Part shown: in pieces, positions 30,566-42,073 of the stretch
How the letters are laid out: each line of letters starts with the position of its first letter
Position numbering within the stretch: position 1 is the stretch's first letter
Assembly (NCBI RefSeq): GCF_900129645.1
Contig: NZ_FSQZ01000001.1
Location: 620,001 to 684,000, forward strand
Length of the DNA: 64,000 nucleotides
Source of the DNA: Acetomicrobium flavidum
Lineage (GTDB): Bacteria > Synergistota > Synergistia > Synergistales > Acetomicrobiaceae
Reading direction: 5' to 3'
Program-made: the position numbers and the translations under genes
The notes under the pieces: generated by a model
Databases searched by the model: none
The model's input: the letters and a program-made list of their open reading frames with translations, nothing else
Told to the model about the DNA's origin: nothing

Positions 30566-31465
30566 TTAGCGCTTTTGTAGTTTACCAGCCTCATGGGGCG
30601 ATCGCAAGTACCATTCTACGACCATTGCTCCGGCTATATATATCGAACTGTAAGTGCCTACGATGATCCCAATCAAGAGCGCCATGGAAAAATCGGATAT
30701 AACCTCACCGCCCCACAAAAAAAGCGTTATCACGGGAAACAGCGTGGTCAAAGATGTGTTGATCGTACGAGACAAAACCTGGTTTATGGAGTTATTGAAT
30801 AGGTCAACCACTCCCCACTGTTTAAGATTCTTGAAGTTCTCCCTCACCCTATCGAATACCACTATCGTATCGTTGATGGAATATCCGACGAGCGTCAACA
30901 TTCCCGCAATGAAGGGCATGGATACCTCGTGGTATGTAATGCTAAATATCCCCAGGGTGATAATCACATCGTGAACAAGGGCAACAACTCCCCCAACGGC
31001 GAATCTGAATTGGAAACGAAAGGTGATGTACGCAAGCATAGCCAACAATGCCAAAGACGTGGCCAGGATGGCGCTCCTTCGCAATTGGCTTCCGGCGACG
31101 GGTCCAACCACCTCAGTACGCAAGACCTTGACATTTTTACCCAGGGACTCGCGGAGCGAGGTGACTATCTTCTTTTGGTCACTTTCCTGGTCGGTCTTAA
31201 GGCGAATCAAGACGCCTTTCTCGCTATATGCCTGTATCACGGAGCCCCCAAAGCCTATCTTATCCAGCGAGCCTCTTACCTCGGCAACGGATACGGGACT
31301 GTCGAATTCCAGCTGCAACAACATGCCTCCTGTGAAATCTATGCCAAAATTCAAACCCCTCGTTATCAGCAGCACCAAACTCAACAAAACCAACAGTGCG
31401 CTGCCCAATAAGGCCAACCTCCGATACTTCATGAAATTTATATACGTCTTAAGTTTAATGGACAT
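30566..31465 (-). CDS. secF: protein translocase subunit SecF
   Basis: With SecD it uses the ion gradient to pull proteins through SecYEG. 299 aa, six membrane segments. Family motifs: NFGIDFTGGMLLQLEF in the first periplasmic domain, and SINDTIVVFDRVREN and SINQVLSRTINTS in the membrane core. ATG at 31465 overlaps the secD stop (TGATG) with GGAGAG upstream. Downstream of yajC-secD as usual. Confidence 0.96.
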   Translation of the reverse strand: MSIKLKTYINFMKYRRLALLGSALLVLLSLVLLITRGLNFGIDFTGGMLLQLEFDSPVSVAEVRGSLDKIGFGGSVIQAYSEKGVLIRLKTDQESDQKKIVTSLRESLGKNVKVLRTEVVGPVAGSQLRRSAILATSLALLAMLAYITFRFQFRFAVGGVVALVHDVIITLGIFSITYHEVSMPFIAGMLTLVGYSINDTIVVFDRVRENFKNLKQWGVVDLFNNSINQVLSRTINTSLTTLFPVITLFLWGGEVISDFSMALLIGIIVGTYSSIYIAGAMVVEWYLRSPHEAGKLQKR

Positions 31466-32868
31466 CACGATCTCTCCTTAGCGTTGGAAAGCACAGGCCT
31501 TTTTCGCCTCAGCATAAAGATGCGCAACAACACTTTGGTCACAAAGACGGCACAAAAGACGCTCGCCACTATACCTATGCTAAGGGTAACGGCAAATCCC
31601 CTCACGGGGCCGGTACCATAGTAGAACAGAAATACGGCTGCGAACAAAGTAGTCAGATTAGAGTCGACAATCGTGACAAAAGCCTTCGCAAAGCCGGCGT
31701 CGATTGCCGCTATAGCGGTCTTTCCACTCCGAAGTTCTTCCTTTATGCGCTCATATATCAATATGTTTCCGTCTACGGCCATGCCTATAGTAAGGACAAT
31801 GCCGGCAATCCCCGGCATCGTTAGCGTTGCCTTAAAGCTCGCAAGGCCGGCTAGCAATAAGATGATGGTCATAGCCAGGGCCACATCTGCCACCAATCCC
31901 ATGCTTGAATAGTAGATGACCATAAACAAAAACACCATTGCAGCCCCAATCAAACCCGCCTTTATTCCAGATCTGATCGAGTCGCTGCCCAACGTGGGCC
32001 CTATCGCGCGAACCTCCAGAACCTCTACGGTAACGGGAAGAGCTCCGGCTCTTAACATTATGGCAAGCCTTTGAGCTTCATCGGTGGTAAAACGTCCGCT
32101 GATCTGGGCTTCTCCAGCGCTTATGCGTTCTTGTACGACCGGGGCGGAGATCACCACTCCATCCAGCACTATGGCAACCTGTCGACCAATATTGTTTGTC
32201 GTAACCTCATCGAAGAGACGAGCGCCCTGACTGTTGAACTTAAGCGTTACAACAGGCCTTCCCAAGTTATCAAAGGCAACCCTGGCATCGACCAAATGCT
32301 GTCCAGTCACCGATGCGGGCCCGAGCAAGTAGGCTTGCCCTTCCTCGCTTCTAGCCACTATCAAAGACGGGTCTTCCTTGAGACGCTTTTGCAGCTCCTG
32401 CTCAGCCAATGATGCCTGACGTCGGTATTCTTCCCACCTTTCGACAGCTGCGTCGTACTCTGCCTGACTGCTGTAGTTTTGCCTTTCGGGCTTTCTTGGG
32501 ACGGCCGGAGTGGCCGCCAAGACGGGACGAAATTCCAACATGGCCGTCTTTCCGATAAGTTCTATGGCTGCATCCGGATCATCCAAGCCGGGCAGTTGCA
32601 CGACCACTCTATCGTTGCCTTCCCGCTGTATGACAGGTTCGGCCACTCCGTATTGATCTATCCTATTTCGTAACACCGCTATGAGACGCTCAATGCTATC
32701 GCTGGTGATGGGATTGTCCGGCGTACCTTTAGCCTGCAATAGTATGTGCACCCCGCCTTTGAGATCCAACCCAAGTTTTATCTTTTGACTTGGGGGATAG
32801 ATAGCCCATAGAGAAGCAAAAAGTATCACTAAAATCAATATGACTTTCCAGCGCTCATGTTTAGGCAA
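31465..32868 (-). CDS. secD: protein translocase subunit SecD
   Basis: The larger partner of SecF: 467 aa with one N-terminal helix, a large periplasmic domain and five C-terminal membrane helices. Motifs: LGLDLKGGVHILLQ after the first helix, GRFTTDEAQRLAIMLRAGALPV before the membrane core, and AVDGNILIYERIKEEL within it. The start is TTG with AGGAGG 10 bases upstream. Confidence 0.96.
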   Translation of the reverse strand: MPKHERWKVILILVILFASLWAIYPPSQKIKLGLDLKGGVHILLQAKGTPDNPITSDSIERLIAVLRNRIDQYGVAEPVIQREGNDRVVVQLPGLDDPDAAIELIGKTAMLEFRPVLAATPAVPRKPERQNYSSQAEYDAAVERWEEYRRQASLAEQELQKRLKEDPSLIVARSEEGQAYLLGPASVTGQHLVDARVAFDNLGRPVVTLKFNSQGARLFDEVTTNNIGRQVAIVLDGVVISAPVVQERISAGEAQISGRFTTDEAQRLAIMLRAGALPVTVEVLEVRAIGPTLGSDSIRSGIKAGLIGAAMVFLFMVIYYSSMGLVADVALAMTIILLLAGLASFKATLTMPGIAGIVLTIGMAVDGNILIYERIKEELRSGKTAIAAIDAGFAKAFVTIVDSNLTTLFAAVFLFYYGTGPVRGFAVTLSIGIVASVFCAVFVTKVLLRIFMLRRKRPVLSNAKERS

Positions 32869-32914
32869 TTGACTTCTACCTCCTAATTTAGGAGCAGCGA
32901 CTAGTTAGTTGTGA

Positions 32915-33226
32915 TCATCTCTCTCCTGCAGCAGCCTCAGTAACCTCGGAACCGCTCTTTTTAACCGTATACGAGATGGCACTCTTAAGTATTCTAATTT
33001 TAACCCCATCGCTGATCTCTAAGATGAAGCTGTCATCCTTAATATCCTTGACAGTACCATATATTCCCCCAGCTGTTACGACCATATCTCCACGCTTTAT
33101 GGAATTCAACATATCCTGATGTTGCTTTTGACGCTTTTTCTGGGGTCTTATCAACAAAAAATAAAATATCACTATAAAAAGCAGTAATGGCCACATCATA
33201 CCCAATAATCCAGCTTGTCCGCTCAA
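32915..33226 (-). CDS. yajC: preprotein translocase accessory protein YajC
   Basis: A small single-span protein of the SecDF-YajC complex, 103 aa. A hydrophobic helix (about 10-27, MMWPLLLFIVIFYFLL) is followed by the family hallmark IRPQKKRQKQHQDML and a soluble beta domain (GDMVVTAGGIYGTV). The TTG at 33226 is preceded by GGGAGGG at good spacing; a TTG five codons earlier lies in the ribosome site itself and is unlikely. Confidence 0.93.
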   Translation of the reverse strand: MSGQAGLLGMMWPLLLFIVIFYFLLIRPQKKRQKQHQDMLNSIKRGDMVVTAGGIYGTVKDIKDDSFILEISDGVKIRILKSAISYTVKKSGSEVTEAAAGER

Positions 33227-33299
33227 AATAATCCCTCCCAAAACGATTTAATTATTTACTTACCACTCGTAATACTGCTTTAGAAAAATTATACTATTT

Positions 33300-35227
<1,928 letters not shown>

Positions 35228-35248
35228 TCAAATCACCCCTTTGCAAGG

Positions 35249-35521
35249 CTACATCGAATTATCTTCCTTGTCCACCAAATGATCCCCCAGGACCCTATAG
35301 GCTTCCTTACCCCTTTTTAATAAGAGATCGTCATCGCATAGGACTTGGACCTTCAAGATCCTTCTGGGAAAGGCAACCTCGATAACATCGCCTTCCCTCA
35401 CGGAAGACGAGGGCTTTGCCGCTCTTCCGTTTAGCTTGACCAATCCGGCCATGATCATTTCCTGAGCTACAGTTCGTCTTTTTACCATCCGCGAGATCTT
35501 TAAGAACTTATCGATCCTCAT
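35249..35521 (-). CDS. rqcP: S4-domain RNA-binding protein, RqcP-like
   Basis: A 90-residue S4-fold protein. The S4 motif covers about residues 1-60 (MRIDKFLKISRMVKRRTVAQEMI then GLVKLNGRAAKPSSSVREGDVIEVAF). Length and sequence match RqcP/YabO, which binds stalled 50S subunits carrying peptidyl-tRNA and supports C-terminal alanine tailing by RqcH. An Hsp15-like heat-shock protein is the other small S4 family to consider. RqcH is not in the window. A promoter lies 30 bases upstream. ATG at 35521; a GTG seven codons earlier is less likely. Confidence 0.85.
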   Translation of the reverse strand: MRIDKFLKISRMVKRRTVAQEMIMAGLVKLNGRAAKPSSSVREGDVIEVAFPRRILKVQVLCDDDLLLKRGKEAYRVLGDHLVDKEDNSM

Positions 35522-35550
35522 CAAGATACCCCAATCACACAAATATAACT

Positions 35551-35578
35551 ATTATAATGAACATCTTGATCTATACAA
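35551..35578 (-). promoter_or_regulatory. promoter upstream of rqcP-eno-rex
   Basis: TTGTAT (35573-35578), a 16-base spacer and TATAAT (35551-35556) on the minus strand. It lies between the baeRF terminator hairpin and rqcP, and would drive rqcP-eno-rex-yajC-secD-secF and perhaps genes further left. Confidence 0.65.
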
Positions 35579-35597
35579 GCGTTTTTAACTCTATAGC

Positions 35598-35638
35598 AAA
35601 GCCGGACCAGATAAAAGATCGATCCGGTCCGGCTTTTT
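35598..35638 (-). terminator. hairpin terminator after the baeRF gene
   Basis: An 11-bp perfect stem, AAAGCCGGACC (35598-35608) with GGTCCGGCTTT (35626-35636), around a 17-base loop. It begins just beyond the baeRF stop. In the minus direction the stem is followed only by a short T run (TTTGCTAT); the plus direction has the better T tract, but no plus-strand gene reads into it. Confidence 0.65.
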
Positions 35639-35641
35639 AGT

Positions 35642-36778
35642 TTATATGGCAAAACGTAGGGAGGCTCCTATTCCATCATATTCCCTCAATGGAGATTGTC
35701 CACCTATGACGATCACATCCCCATCGTTGCGCAATGTCCCACAGACCAAAAGGTCGATCAGGTCATCGACTACTTCCATGGCACCATGACACAAAGGACA
35801 TGCATCCTCATCTACTCCCAGTGCCCCGCAAGACCCGCATCGCTTTCCGCCGATCATTCGATATTCATCTATTACAAGCTGGTGGATGGCGTACAAGTTC
35901 GATGCCCGAATGACACCCCTAAGCCCGGCAATTGCCATGCCGCCCTTTTCATATTCCGTTATTATGCTTTGTACAAGTTTAGAGCTGCTTTCAACAAAGG
36001 ACTTGATGGCGTGATCGGTCACGGCCTCAAGAATTATTCGAACTTGGTCGGTTATACCTAACTTTGAGCAAACCTCGACGGGGGTATCGGCCAGAATTTC
36101 GCCGACAAGATCGGCTACGACTAAAGCGTAATTCGCATTTCCCCCTATCAATACCAATGAGTAGTCGTCGTCATCGTAAAGTGCCCTCAAAGTGGCGGCG
36201 ACGTTCTTCAGGTGCCTTTTTACGTGATCCTCCACATGCCTTTTAATGCGCGTCTCCTCTAAACCATACCATCCGGCAGATTTGACCTTGGGAGGGACGT
36301 CCTCTTCAAGGGTCAGAAGCTTATCGATGGCACTTGCAAATACACGATAGAAGGTTGCCCGCCTCGCCTCGACCACGGCAACCAGGGTAAGCCTGTGGGG
36401 ATATAAGGCCTCTATCAGGGGCGCCAAAAAGGGATGGTCCGAAAACTTAACCAGATTCTCCACTGAAACGGGAAGTTCTATAAAACGATAGTAATCGCCT
36501 TCAAGATCGGCGAAACATGCGATCCCCTTGGCTTCACCCAAACCCCCGTGGACTAGCTTTTCGCCTAGGTCGTTGAAGATCGATGAAATTCGCTCGCTAT
36601 ATCGCGTATCAGCATAAAAATTAGCTCCTTCTTCAATGGCCTTCTTTTGAAGGTTCTTGAGATCGATCAGGATTTCCTTTGCCGATCTCTTGCTCCTGTC
36701 GCAGTCGATATAAAAAGACATTAGCCTGGTCTTGGTTTCGCACTCTCTAAGTAAAGTCTTCGCAACGCTTTCAAACAC
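35642..36778 (-). CDS. bacterial archaeo-eukaryotic release factor-like protein (baeRF family)
   Basis: A 378-residue protein (381 from an upstream GTG at 36787) resembling eRF1/aRF1-related bacterial proteins named baeRF. The order of parts matches: an N-terminal domain, a central RNase-H-like domain (about 130-240 counted from the upstream start) with the loop GWYGLEETRIKRH and helix HVEDHVKRHLKNVAATL where eRF1 carries GGQ, and a C-terminal domain with a zinc ribbon (C317, C320, C330, C333) ending in GIGASLRF. The central loop has no GGQ; Glu-Glu lies where related proteins may have Gln. Proposed roles for the family are peptidyl-tRNA hydrolysis in ribosome rescue. The neighbour rqcP fits that idea. 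The function is unproven. Confidence 0.75.
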   Translation of the reverse strand: MFESVAKTLLRECETKTRLMSFYIDCDRSKRSAKEILIDLKNLQKKAIEEGANFYADTRYSERISSIFNDLGEKLVHGGLGEAKGIACFADLEGDYYRFIELPVSVENLVKFSDHPFLAPLIEALYPHRLTLVAVVEARRATFYRVFASAIDKLLTLEEDVPPKVKSAGWYGLEETRIKRHVEDHVKRHLKNVAATLRALYDDDDYSLVLIGGNANYALVVADLVGEILADTPVEVCSKLGITDQVRIILEAVTDHAIKSFVESSSKLVQSIITEYEKGGMAIAGLRGVIRASNLYAIHQLVIDEYRMIGGKRCGSCGALGVDEDACPLCHGAMEVVDDLIDLLVCGTLRNDGDVIVIGGQSPLREYDGIGASLRFAI

Positions 36779-36874
36779 TCGCTTCACCCCCTCATTGATA
36801 TTAAAGTATAGAAAGTTCCTCTTTATTAAGAATATCGTTTTCTTACGATCTGAACAAGCATTTTAAGGCAAACC

Positions 36875-38101
36875 TCACTCGAGGTAATCTCGCAATCGTT
36901 TGCTCCTGCTCGGATGGCGCAACTTACGCAACGCCTTGGCCTCGATCTGTCTTATCCTTTCCCTGGTAACGTTAAAGCGCTTGCCTACCTCTTCAAGCGT
37001 ATGGGCATGTCCGTCCTCAAGGCCAAACCGTAAGCGCAGGACTTCCCTTTCCCTTTCGGTCAGCTCGTCGAGCATCTCCTCCAGCTGTTCGCGCAACAAC
37101 TGACCGGCCGTTGCCTCTTCCGGATTCGGCGATTCCTTATCCTCCAGAAAATCTCCAAGCTGACTGTCCTCCTCCTCTCCGATCGGCGTCTCAAGGGAAA
37201 CCGGTTCTTGCGCAATCCTCTGTATATCTTCTACCTTTTCCGGCGGCAAGCCCAGAGCTTGGGCAATTTCCTCAGTAGTAGGCTCCCTTCCCAATTGTTG
37301 GACCAACTGCCTTGAAACCCTGATAAGCTTGTTTATCGTCTCGACCATGTGCACCGGGATCCTTATGGTGCGCGCCTGATCAGCTATTGCCCTGGTTATC
37401 GCCTGCCTTATCCACCAGGTAGCATAGGTGCTGAATTTAAAGCCTTTACGATAATCGAACTTCTCGACGGCGCGTATAAGGCCCAAATTGCCCTCTTGGA
37501 TCAAATCCAAAAAGGAAAGCCCCCTTCCGATATACTTCTTGGCAATGCTCACGACTAAGCGCAAATTTGCCTCGATCAGCTTCTTCTTTGCCTCCTCGTC
37601 CCCCTCTTCGACCCTTTTGGCAAGCTCTATCTCCTCCTCAGGGGTAAGCAGGGGGATCTTTCCTATCTCCCTCAAATACATCCTGACGGGATCGGCAATG
37701 GAAACGCTTTCCAATTCGGCCAGGTCCTCAAGGCTCGCCTGAGGCAACAGTTCCCCCTGTTGGAGTTCCTGAATCTTATCCTCATCGCGCACATCGATAC
37801 CAAGTTCCAAGAGGTTAGAATACACGTTATCCATTATCTCAGCCTCACTTAAAGCCTCTTGGGGCAAATATTTTTCAAGGTCATCGTAGGTTATGAAGCC
37901 CTTTTGTCTCCCTTCCTGCAGCAGGTCGCGAATGTTCTCTATCAACTCCGCCATCTCTTGAGGCTCCGTCTCTTCAAGATCATGGATATCTTGGTCTATG
38001 ATCTTTTCTTCTTGCTCATTTCGCAATACCTTTTCGGCATTTGTCTTTATATCGGTACTTTTCTTACTATTTTTGCTCTTTTTTTTCTTTTCTGAACTCA
38101 T
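36875..38101 (-). CDS. rpoD: RNA polymerase primary sigma factor RpoD (SigA)
   Basis: The housekeeping sigma factor, 408 aa. A lysine-rich N-terminal tail (about 1-20) precedes region 1.1 (about 48-105), then region 1.2 ([21 protein letters not shown]), region 2 with the -10-recognition segment [21 protein letters not shown], region 3, and region 4 with the -35-binding helix-turn-helix [20 protein letters not shown]. No long non-conserved region, as in SigA of Gram-positives. The ATG overlaps the dnaG stop (ATGA), so the pair is translationally coupled. The promoters found in the window are the -35/-10 type it would read. Confidence 0.98.
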   Translation of the reverse strand: MSSEKKKKSKNSKKSTDIKTNAEKVLRNEQEEKIIDQDIHDLEETEPQEMAELIENIRDLLQEGRQKGFITYDDLEKYLPQEALSEAEIMDNVYSNLLELGIDVRDEDKIQELQQGELLPQASLEDLAELESVSIADPVRMYLREIGKIPLLTPEEEIELAKRVEEGDEEAKKKLIEANLRLVVSIAKKYIGRGLSFLDLIQEGNLGLIRAVEKFDYRKGFKFSTYATWWIRQAITRAIADQARTIRIPVHMVETINKLIRVSRQLVQQLGREPTTEEIAQALGLPPEKVEDIQRIAQEPVSLETPIGEEEDSQLGDFLEDKESPNPEEATAGQLLREQLEEMLDELTEREREVLRLRFGLEDGHAHTLEEVGKRFNVTRERIRQIEAKALRKLRHPSRSKRLRDYLE

Positions 38102-39843
38102 ATACCCATCTTTCCCCCCTTCAAGACGGAAGCAATCTTTTGAACCTCCTCGATCTCATCGCGAGTTGCCTCCCCCCTCAACATCTTGGAATAAAGAGCA
38201 TTATACCTCGACTTCATGGCCTTTACCTTCAACGCATTGACAATGACATCCCAAATCTCTGTTCTATCGTCAAATTGCTGGCAAAAGGCATTGCCCAATG
38301 CCAGCGCTTCGAGCGGAAACCTGTCGCCCGACTTCAACCATCGTTCCTCCAACTCTTCGGGCTGTTCGCCGTTTAAGAGCGCTGCTATCAAGGTCTTCAA
38401 GCGATCGTCGCTAATTAGAGGAAATACATCTTCAGGATTTAAGTTGTATCTTTTCGTTAAATCGTTCCACAGCAACGAGAACAATGCAGCTTCCTCAGCA
38501 TCGATCATGCGCTTTTTTTGCTCCTCTGCATTTATATATACGCTCGGATTACCACGTTTCCCTTTTTTTTCACCCCTTGTCTTTGCGACATTGGCCCTAG
38601 CGCTTAACAGCTCATCCTCGAGAGCGTGCCTGGGCATTCCAAGCTTAGCGGCAATCTGAGGGATGAATGGCGCAAGATCGGGAAGATCTATCCTCGATAA
38701 ACCTTCAATCAGCTCTTCGACCACTTTTTTTCTGAGGTTGAGATCGTTCAATAAGTCCTCTCTTATTTTAATATGATATAAAGGCAGAGGAAGGCTTTTC
38801 TTCAAAAGTTCCTCAAAGGCCTTGCCGCCTTTCTCCTGTAAAAATTCGTCGGGGTCCCTGTCGGGCGGCAGTGAGACTATGTTCACCTGCAATCCCAAGG
38901 CCTGCAGTATATACATCCCCCTTATCGAGGCCTCGCGGCCTGCACTGTCGGCGTCGTAGCATACATAACAACTGTTAGTAAAGCGCTTTAAAAGCTTTCC
39001 CTGCTCCTCAGTCAAAGCAGTTCCAAGGGATGCAACAGCCTCCCGAAAGCCAGCCATATGCAACCTTATGGCATCCATATAGCCCTCTACCAGAATTGCA
39101 CGCCCCCTTTCGCGGATGGCGTCTTTGGCCAAATTCAGCAAATAAAGACAAGAACCCTTATGAAAAAGCGGGCCTTCGGGAGTGTTTATATACTTTGCCC
39201 CTTCGCCGGACAAAGAGCGCCCACCGAAGCCTACGAGGCGCCCGGTTACGTCTCTCACGGGAAATATTACCCTACCCCTGAACCTGTCATAAAGCCCGCG
39301 CGACCCCTCAACGACCAACCCGCATTCGATGACAGCCTTAGCAGGTATGCCCGCCTTTGAAAGTGCACGCCATAGATAATCCCATGCAGGGGGAGCCCAT
39401 CCGATCTCGAAATGGGACCACCATTCCTTGGGCAAATCCCTTTTAATCAAATATCGCCTGGCAATCTCTCCCGAAGCCCCCTCAAGACAATCGCGATATA
39501 TCGAAAGGGCTTTTTCCATGACGTCGGTCAAGCTTTTATGGCCGCCCCTTTCGGGAGCGCTTTTAATCACTATCCCGGCTCTTTTGGCGAGCAACTCGAC
39601 GGCCTCGGTAAACTTAAGCCCCTCCATGTCCATGACAAAGGATATAACGTCTCCACCCTTGCCACAGCCAAAGCAATGATAGAACTGTCGGTCCGGCATG
39701 ACGTAAAAAGACGGCGTCTTTTCGACGTGAAAAGGACATAGCGCCTTATACCCCTTGCCTGCCCTGTGCAGTTCGACGTAATCTCCTATCACATCCAATA
39801 TATTGATGCTTCTTTTTATTTCATCTATCTGCACCTTGTCCAA
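38098..39843 (-). CDS. dnaG: DNA primase DnaG
   Basis: Makes RNA primers at the replication fork. 581 aa. The CHC2 zinc-binding domain has [16 protein letters not shown] and [11 protein letters not shown]. The TOPRIM core shows [20 protein letters not shown] and [14 protein letters not shown]-terminal helicase-interaction region follows (about 440-581). The TTG at 39843 is preceded by GGAGGG six bases away and matches the usual N-terminus ([15 protein letters not shown]). A longer open frame runs into an upstream terminator hairpin. Confidence 0.97.
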   Translation of the reverse strand: MDKVQIDEIKRSINILDVIGDYVELHRAGKGYKALCPFHVEKTPSFYVMPDRQFYHCFGCGKGGDVISFVMDMEGLKFTEAVELLAKRAGIVIKSAPERGGHKSLTDVMEKALSIYRDCLEGASGEIARRYLIKRDLPKEWWSHFEIGWAPPAWDYLWRALSKAGIPAKAVIECGLVVEGSRGLYDRFRGRVIFPVRDVTGRLVGFGGRSLSGEGAKYINTPEGPLFHKGSCLYLLNLAKDAIRERGRAILVEGYMDAIRLHMAGFREAVASLGTALTEEQGKLLKRFTNSCYVCYDADSAGREASIRGMYILQALGLQVNIVSLPPDRDPDEFLQEKGGKAFEELLKKSLPLPLYHIKIREDLLNDLNLRKKVVEELIEGLSRIDLPDLAPFIPQIAAKLGMPRHALEDELLSARANVAKTRGEKKGKRGNPSVYINAEEQKKRMIDAEEAALFSLLWNDLTKRYNLNPEDVFPLISDDRLKTLIAALLNGEQPEELEERWLKSGDRFPLEALALGNAFCQQFDDRTEIWDVIVNALKVKAMKSRYNALYSKMLRGEATRDEIEEVQKIASVLKGGKMGI

Positions 39844-39849
39844 GGTAAT

Positions 39850-39892
39850 CCCTCCAAAAACCAAAAGGGGAGGGATAAAATCGACCCTCCCC
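39850..39892 (-). terminator. hppA terminator hairpin that can compete with the dnaG ribosome site
   Basis: Reading the minus strand, GGGGAGGG (39892-39885), a 10-base loop, CCCTCCCC (39874-39867) and TTTTGGTTTTT form an intrinsic terminator 41 bases after hppA. The same CCCTCC arm (39874-39869) is also exactly complementary to the dnaG Shine-Dalgarno GGAGGG (39855-39850), with a 13-base loop between. The two hairpins exclude each other. The terminator itself is well supported; the regulatory switch is inference. Confidence 0.75.
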
Positions 39893-39932
39893 AAATTACC
39901 TGACGAAAAAGATCCGCATTAACTACGCTTCA

Positions 39933-41894
39933 CTACATCAATAATGGAGCCATCACCAATGCTATGACCGACATCAACTTTATCAATATATTTAAACTGG
40001 GGCCGGCCGTATCCTTAAAGGGATCTCCTACCGTATCGCCGACGACAGCCGCTGCATGGGGAGGCGTTCCCTTGCCACCCAAGTTGCCTTCCTCTATATA
40101 CTTCTTCGCGTTATCCCAAGCGCCTCCAGAGTTGGCCATAAATATGGCCAACATGACTCCCGTAACAATTGACCCCGCAAGCAGGCCGCCAAGGGCGGAA
40201 GAGCCAAGCAGCAATCCCACTATCACGGGAGAAAAGACGGCCATCATGCCAGGCACTATCATCTCCCTGAGGGCAGCCTTGGTAGAGATATCTACGCAGC
40301 GTTCGTAATCAGGCTCTTGAGTCCCCTCCATTATGCCGGGCAATTCCCTAAACTGACGGCGCACTTCCTCTATCATGCTCTGGGCTGCCCTGCCAACGGC
40401 CTGAATCGCCCTTGAGCAAAATATGAAGGGCAGCATTCCGCCAATGAAGAGCCCTACTAAAACGTGTGGATCCATGAGGTCGATCGCATTTAGTCCAACA
40501 GCATGTGCGTAGGCAGAAAAAAGCGCAATGGCGGTAAGCGCAGCTGATCCTATGGCAAGGCCCTTACCGACGGCTGCCGTGGTATTTCCTACGGCATCGA
40601 GCCTATCGGTGATCTTTCTCACATCAGGAGGCAGATGGCTCATCTCGGATATTCCTCCGGCGTTATCGGCTATTGGCCCGTAAGCATCTACGCTCAAGGT
40701 CATTCCCGTTATCGCCAGCATTCCTACTGCCGCGCAGGCTATGCCATACAAACCGCCCGAATAAACGGCGACCAATATGGAGGCGCATACGAGCAGAACC
40801 GGCCATAAGATTGATTTCATGCCCACGGCTATCCCCGTGAGGATGTTTGTTGCATATCCCGTCACCGAGGCATGGGCAATTTCCTTGACCGAGCTATACA
40901 GCGACGATGTGTATATCTCCGTAATATAACCTATAGCTACACCGCAAACAGTTCCTGCCAAGACGGACCAAAATAGAGCTAGGTTGCCAAACATGTATTT
41001 GGTAAGCACAAAGGAAAAAACGATGATCAAGATGCCGGTGACGAAGGTGCCTCTCCTCAAGGCAATTTGAGGGTCTCCCTTCTCCTTGATCCTCACGAAA
41101 AAGGTGCCTATCAAGGAAGCAACGATCCCCAAAGCTGACAATAGCAAGGGGTAGACCAATCCCTGGGTTCCAAACACGGTAACCCCCACTGCCATGGCGG
41201 CAATTATGGAGTTCACGTAAGATTCGAAGAGGTCTGCACCCATACCCGCTATATCTCCTACGTTGTCTCCCACGTTATCGGCGATAACGGCCGGATTTCG
41301 CGGGTCATCTTCGGGTATGCCGGCTTCCACCTTTCCGACCAGATCAGCACCCACGTCTGCTGCCTTTGTATATATGCCGCCCCCCACGCGGGCAAAGAGC
41401 GCTATCGAGCTGGCTCCGAAGCCGAAGGCCGTTATGATATTAGGATCCTTGTACAACAAATATGTGACGATTATGCCCAAGATGCCCACCCCGACGACAG
41501 TCATTCCCATGACGGAACCGCCCGAGAAGGCTATCCTCAACGCATCGTTCATCCCCTTAGTTGCCGCAAAGGCCGTCTTCCCGTTCGCCCGAGTTGCCAC
41601 CTTCATTCCCAAAAAACCGGAAATGGCACTGCAAAAAGCCCCCAGTACAAATGATACGGCGAGGGGAACCCCCAGTTTCCACGCAAGCAAACAGGAGACT
41701 ACTATGACAAACACTACAAGGGCCTTATATTCCCTGTAAAGGAAAGCCATGGCTCCCCTTTGGATGATGCTTGACAGATAATTAATCCTATCGTGCTCAA
41801 CCTTGTAGTTGTTGATGCGACCGGCAACAATTAAAGCGTACAGCAAAGCTACCAAACCGGCGCCAGCTGAAGCCCATAATGCGTATCCATTCAT
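39933..41894 (-). CDS. hppA: membrane-bound ion-pumping pyrophosphatase, K+-dependent type
   Basis: Couples PPi hydrolysis to pumping of H+ or Na+ across the inner membrane. 653 aa, about 16 membrane spans. Substrate-site motifs: the acidic [19 protein letters not shown] near residue 210, and [17 protein letters not shown] near the C-terminus. [10 protein letters not shown] carries Ala at the position that is Lys in K+-independent enzymes, which indicates K+ dependence. Whether H+ or Na+ is pumped I cannot settle from these motifs. ATG at 41894 with GGGGGG upstream. Own promoter at 41979-42007. Confidence 0.96.
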   Translation of the reverse strand: MNGYALWASAGAGLVALLYALIVAGRINNYKVEHDRINYLSSIIQRGAMAFLYREYKALVVFVIVVSCLLAWKLGVPLAVSFVLGAFCSAISGFLGMKVATRANGKTAFAATKGMNDALRIAFSGGSVMGMTVVGVGILGIIVTYLLYKDPNIITAFGFGASSIALFARVGGGIYTKAADVGADLVGKVEAGIPEDDPRNPAVIADNVGDNVGDIAGMGADLFESYVNSIIAAMAVGVTVFGTQGLVYPLLLSALGIVASLIGTFFVRIKEKGDPQIALRRGTFVTGILIIVFSFVLTKYMFGNLALFWSVLAGTVCGVAIGYITEIYTSSLYSSVKEIAHASVTGYATNILTGIAVGMKSILWPVLLVCASILVAVYSGGLYGIACAAVGMLAITGMTLSVDAYGPIADNAGGISEMSHLPPDVRKITDRLDAVGNTTAAVGKGLAIGSAALTAIALFSAYAHAVGLNAIDLMDPHVLVGLFIGGMLPFIFCSRAIQAVGRAAQSMIEEVRRQFRELPGIMEGTQEPDYERCVDISTKAALREMIVPGMMAVFSPVIVGLLLGSSALGGLLAGSIVTGVMLAIFMANSGGAWDNAKKYIEEGNLGGKGTPPHAAAVVGDTVGDPFKDTAGPSLNILIKLMSVIALVMAPLLM

Positions 41895-41925
41895 CAAACG
41901 ATCCCCCCACTCTTGATAATTTCAA

Positions 41926-41948
41926 GCCCGCCTTCATGAAAGGCGGGC
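41926..41948 (-). promoter_or_regulatory. stable hairpin in the hppA 5' leader
   Basis: GCCCGCCTT and AAGGCGGGC form a 9-bp perfect stem around a five-base loop, about 30 bases ahead of the hppA ATG and after its predicted transcription start. No T run follows in the direction of hppA, so it is more likely to stabilise or modulate the mRNA than to terminate it. Confidence 0.5.
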
Positions 41949-41978
41949 ACAACTGCTAACCCGATCAAAGCGCTCCTA

Positions 41979-42007
41979 ATTATAGGCAGGTTAACGCATA
42001 TTTGCAA
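41979..42007 (-). promoter_or_regulatory. promoter of hppA
   Basis: TTGCAA (42002-42007), a 17-base spacer and a perfect TATAAT (41979-41984) on the minus strand. The start would be near 41972, giving a leader of about 75 bases that contains a stable hairpin. Confidence 0.75.
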
Positions 42008-42073
42008 GCTCAAAAAGTCAACCGCAAAAGGGCACCGGACAATGCCGTCTTCAAATGCGACAAAAATCTCAGC

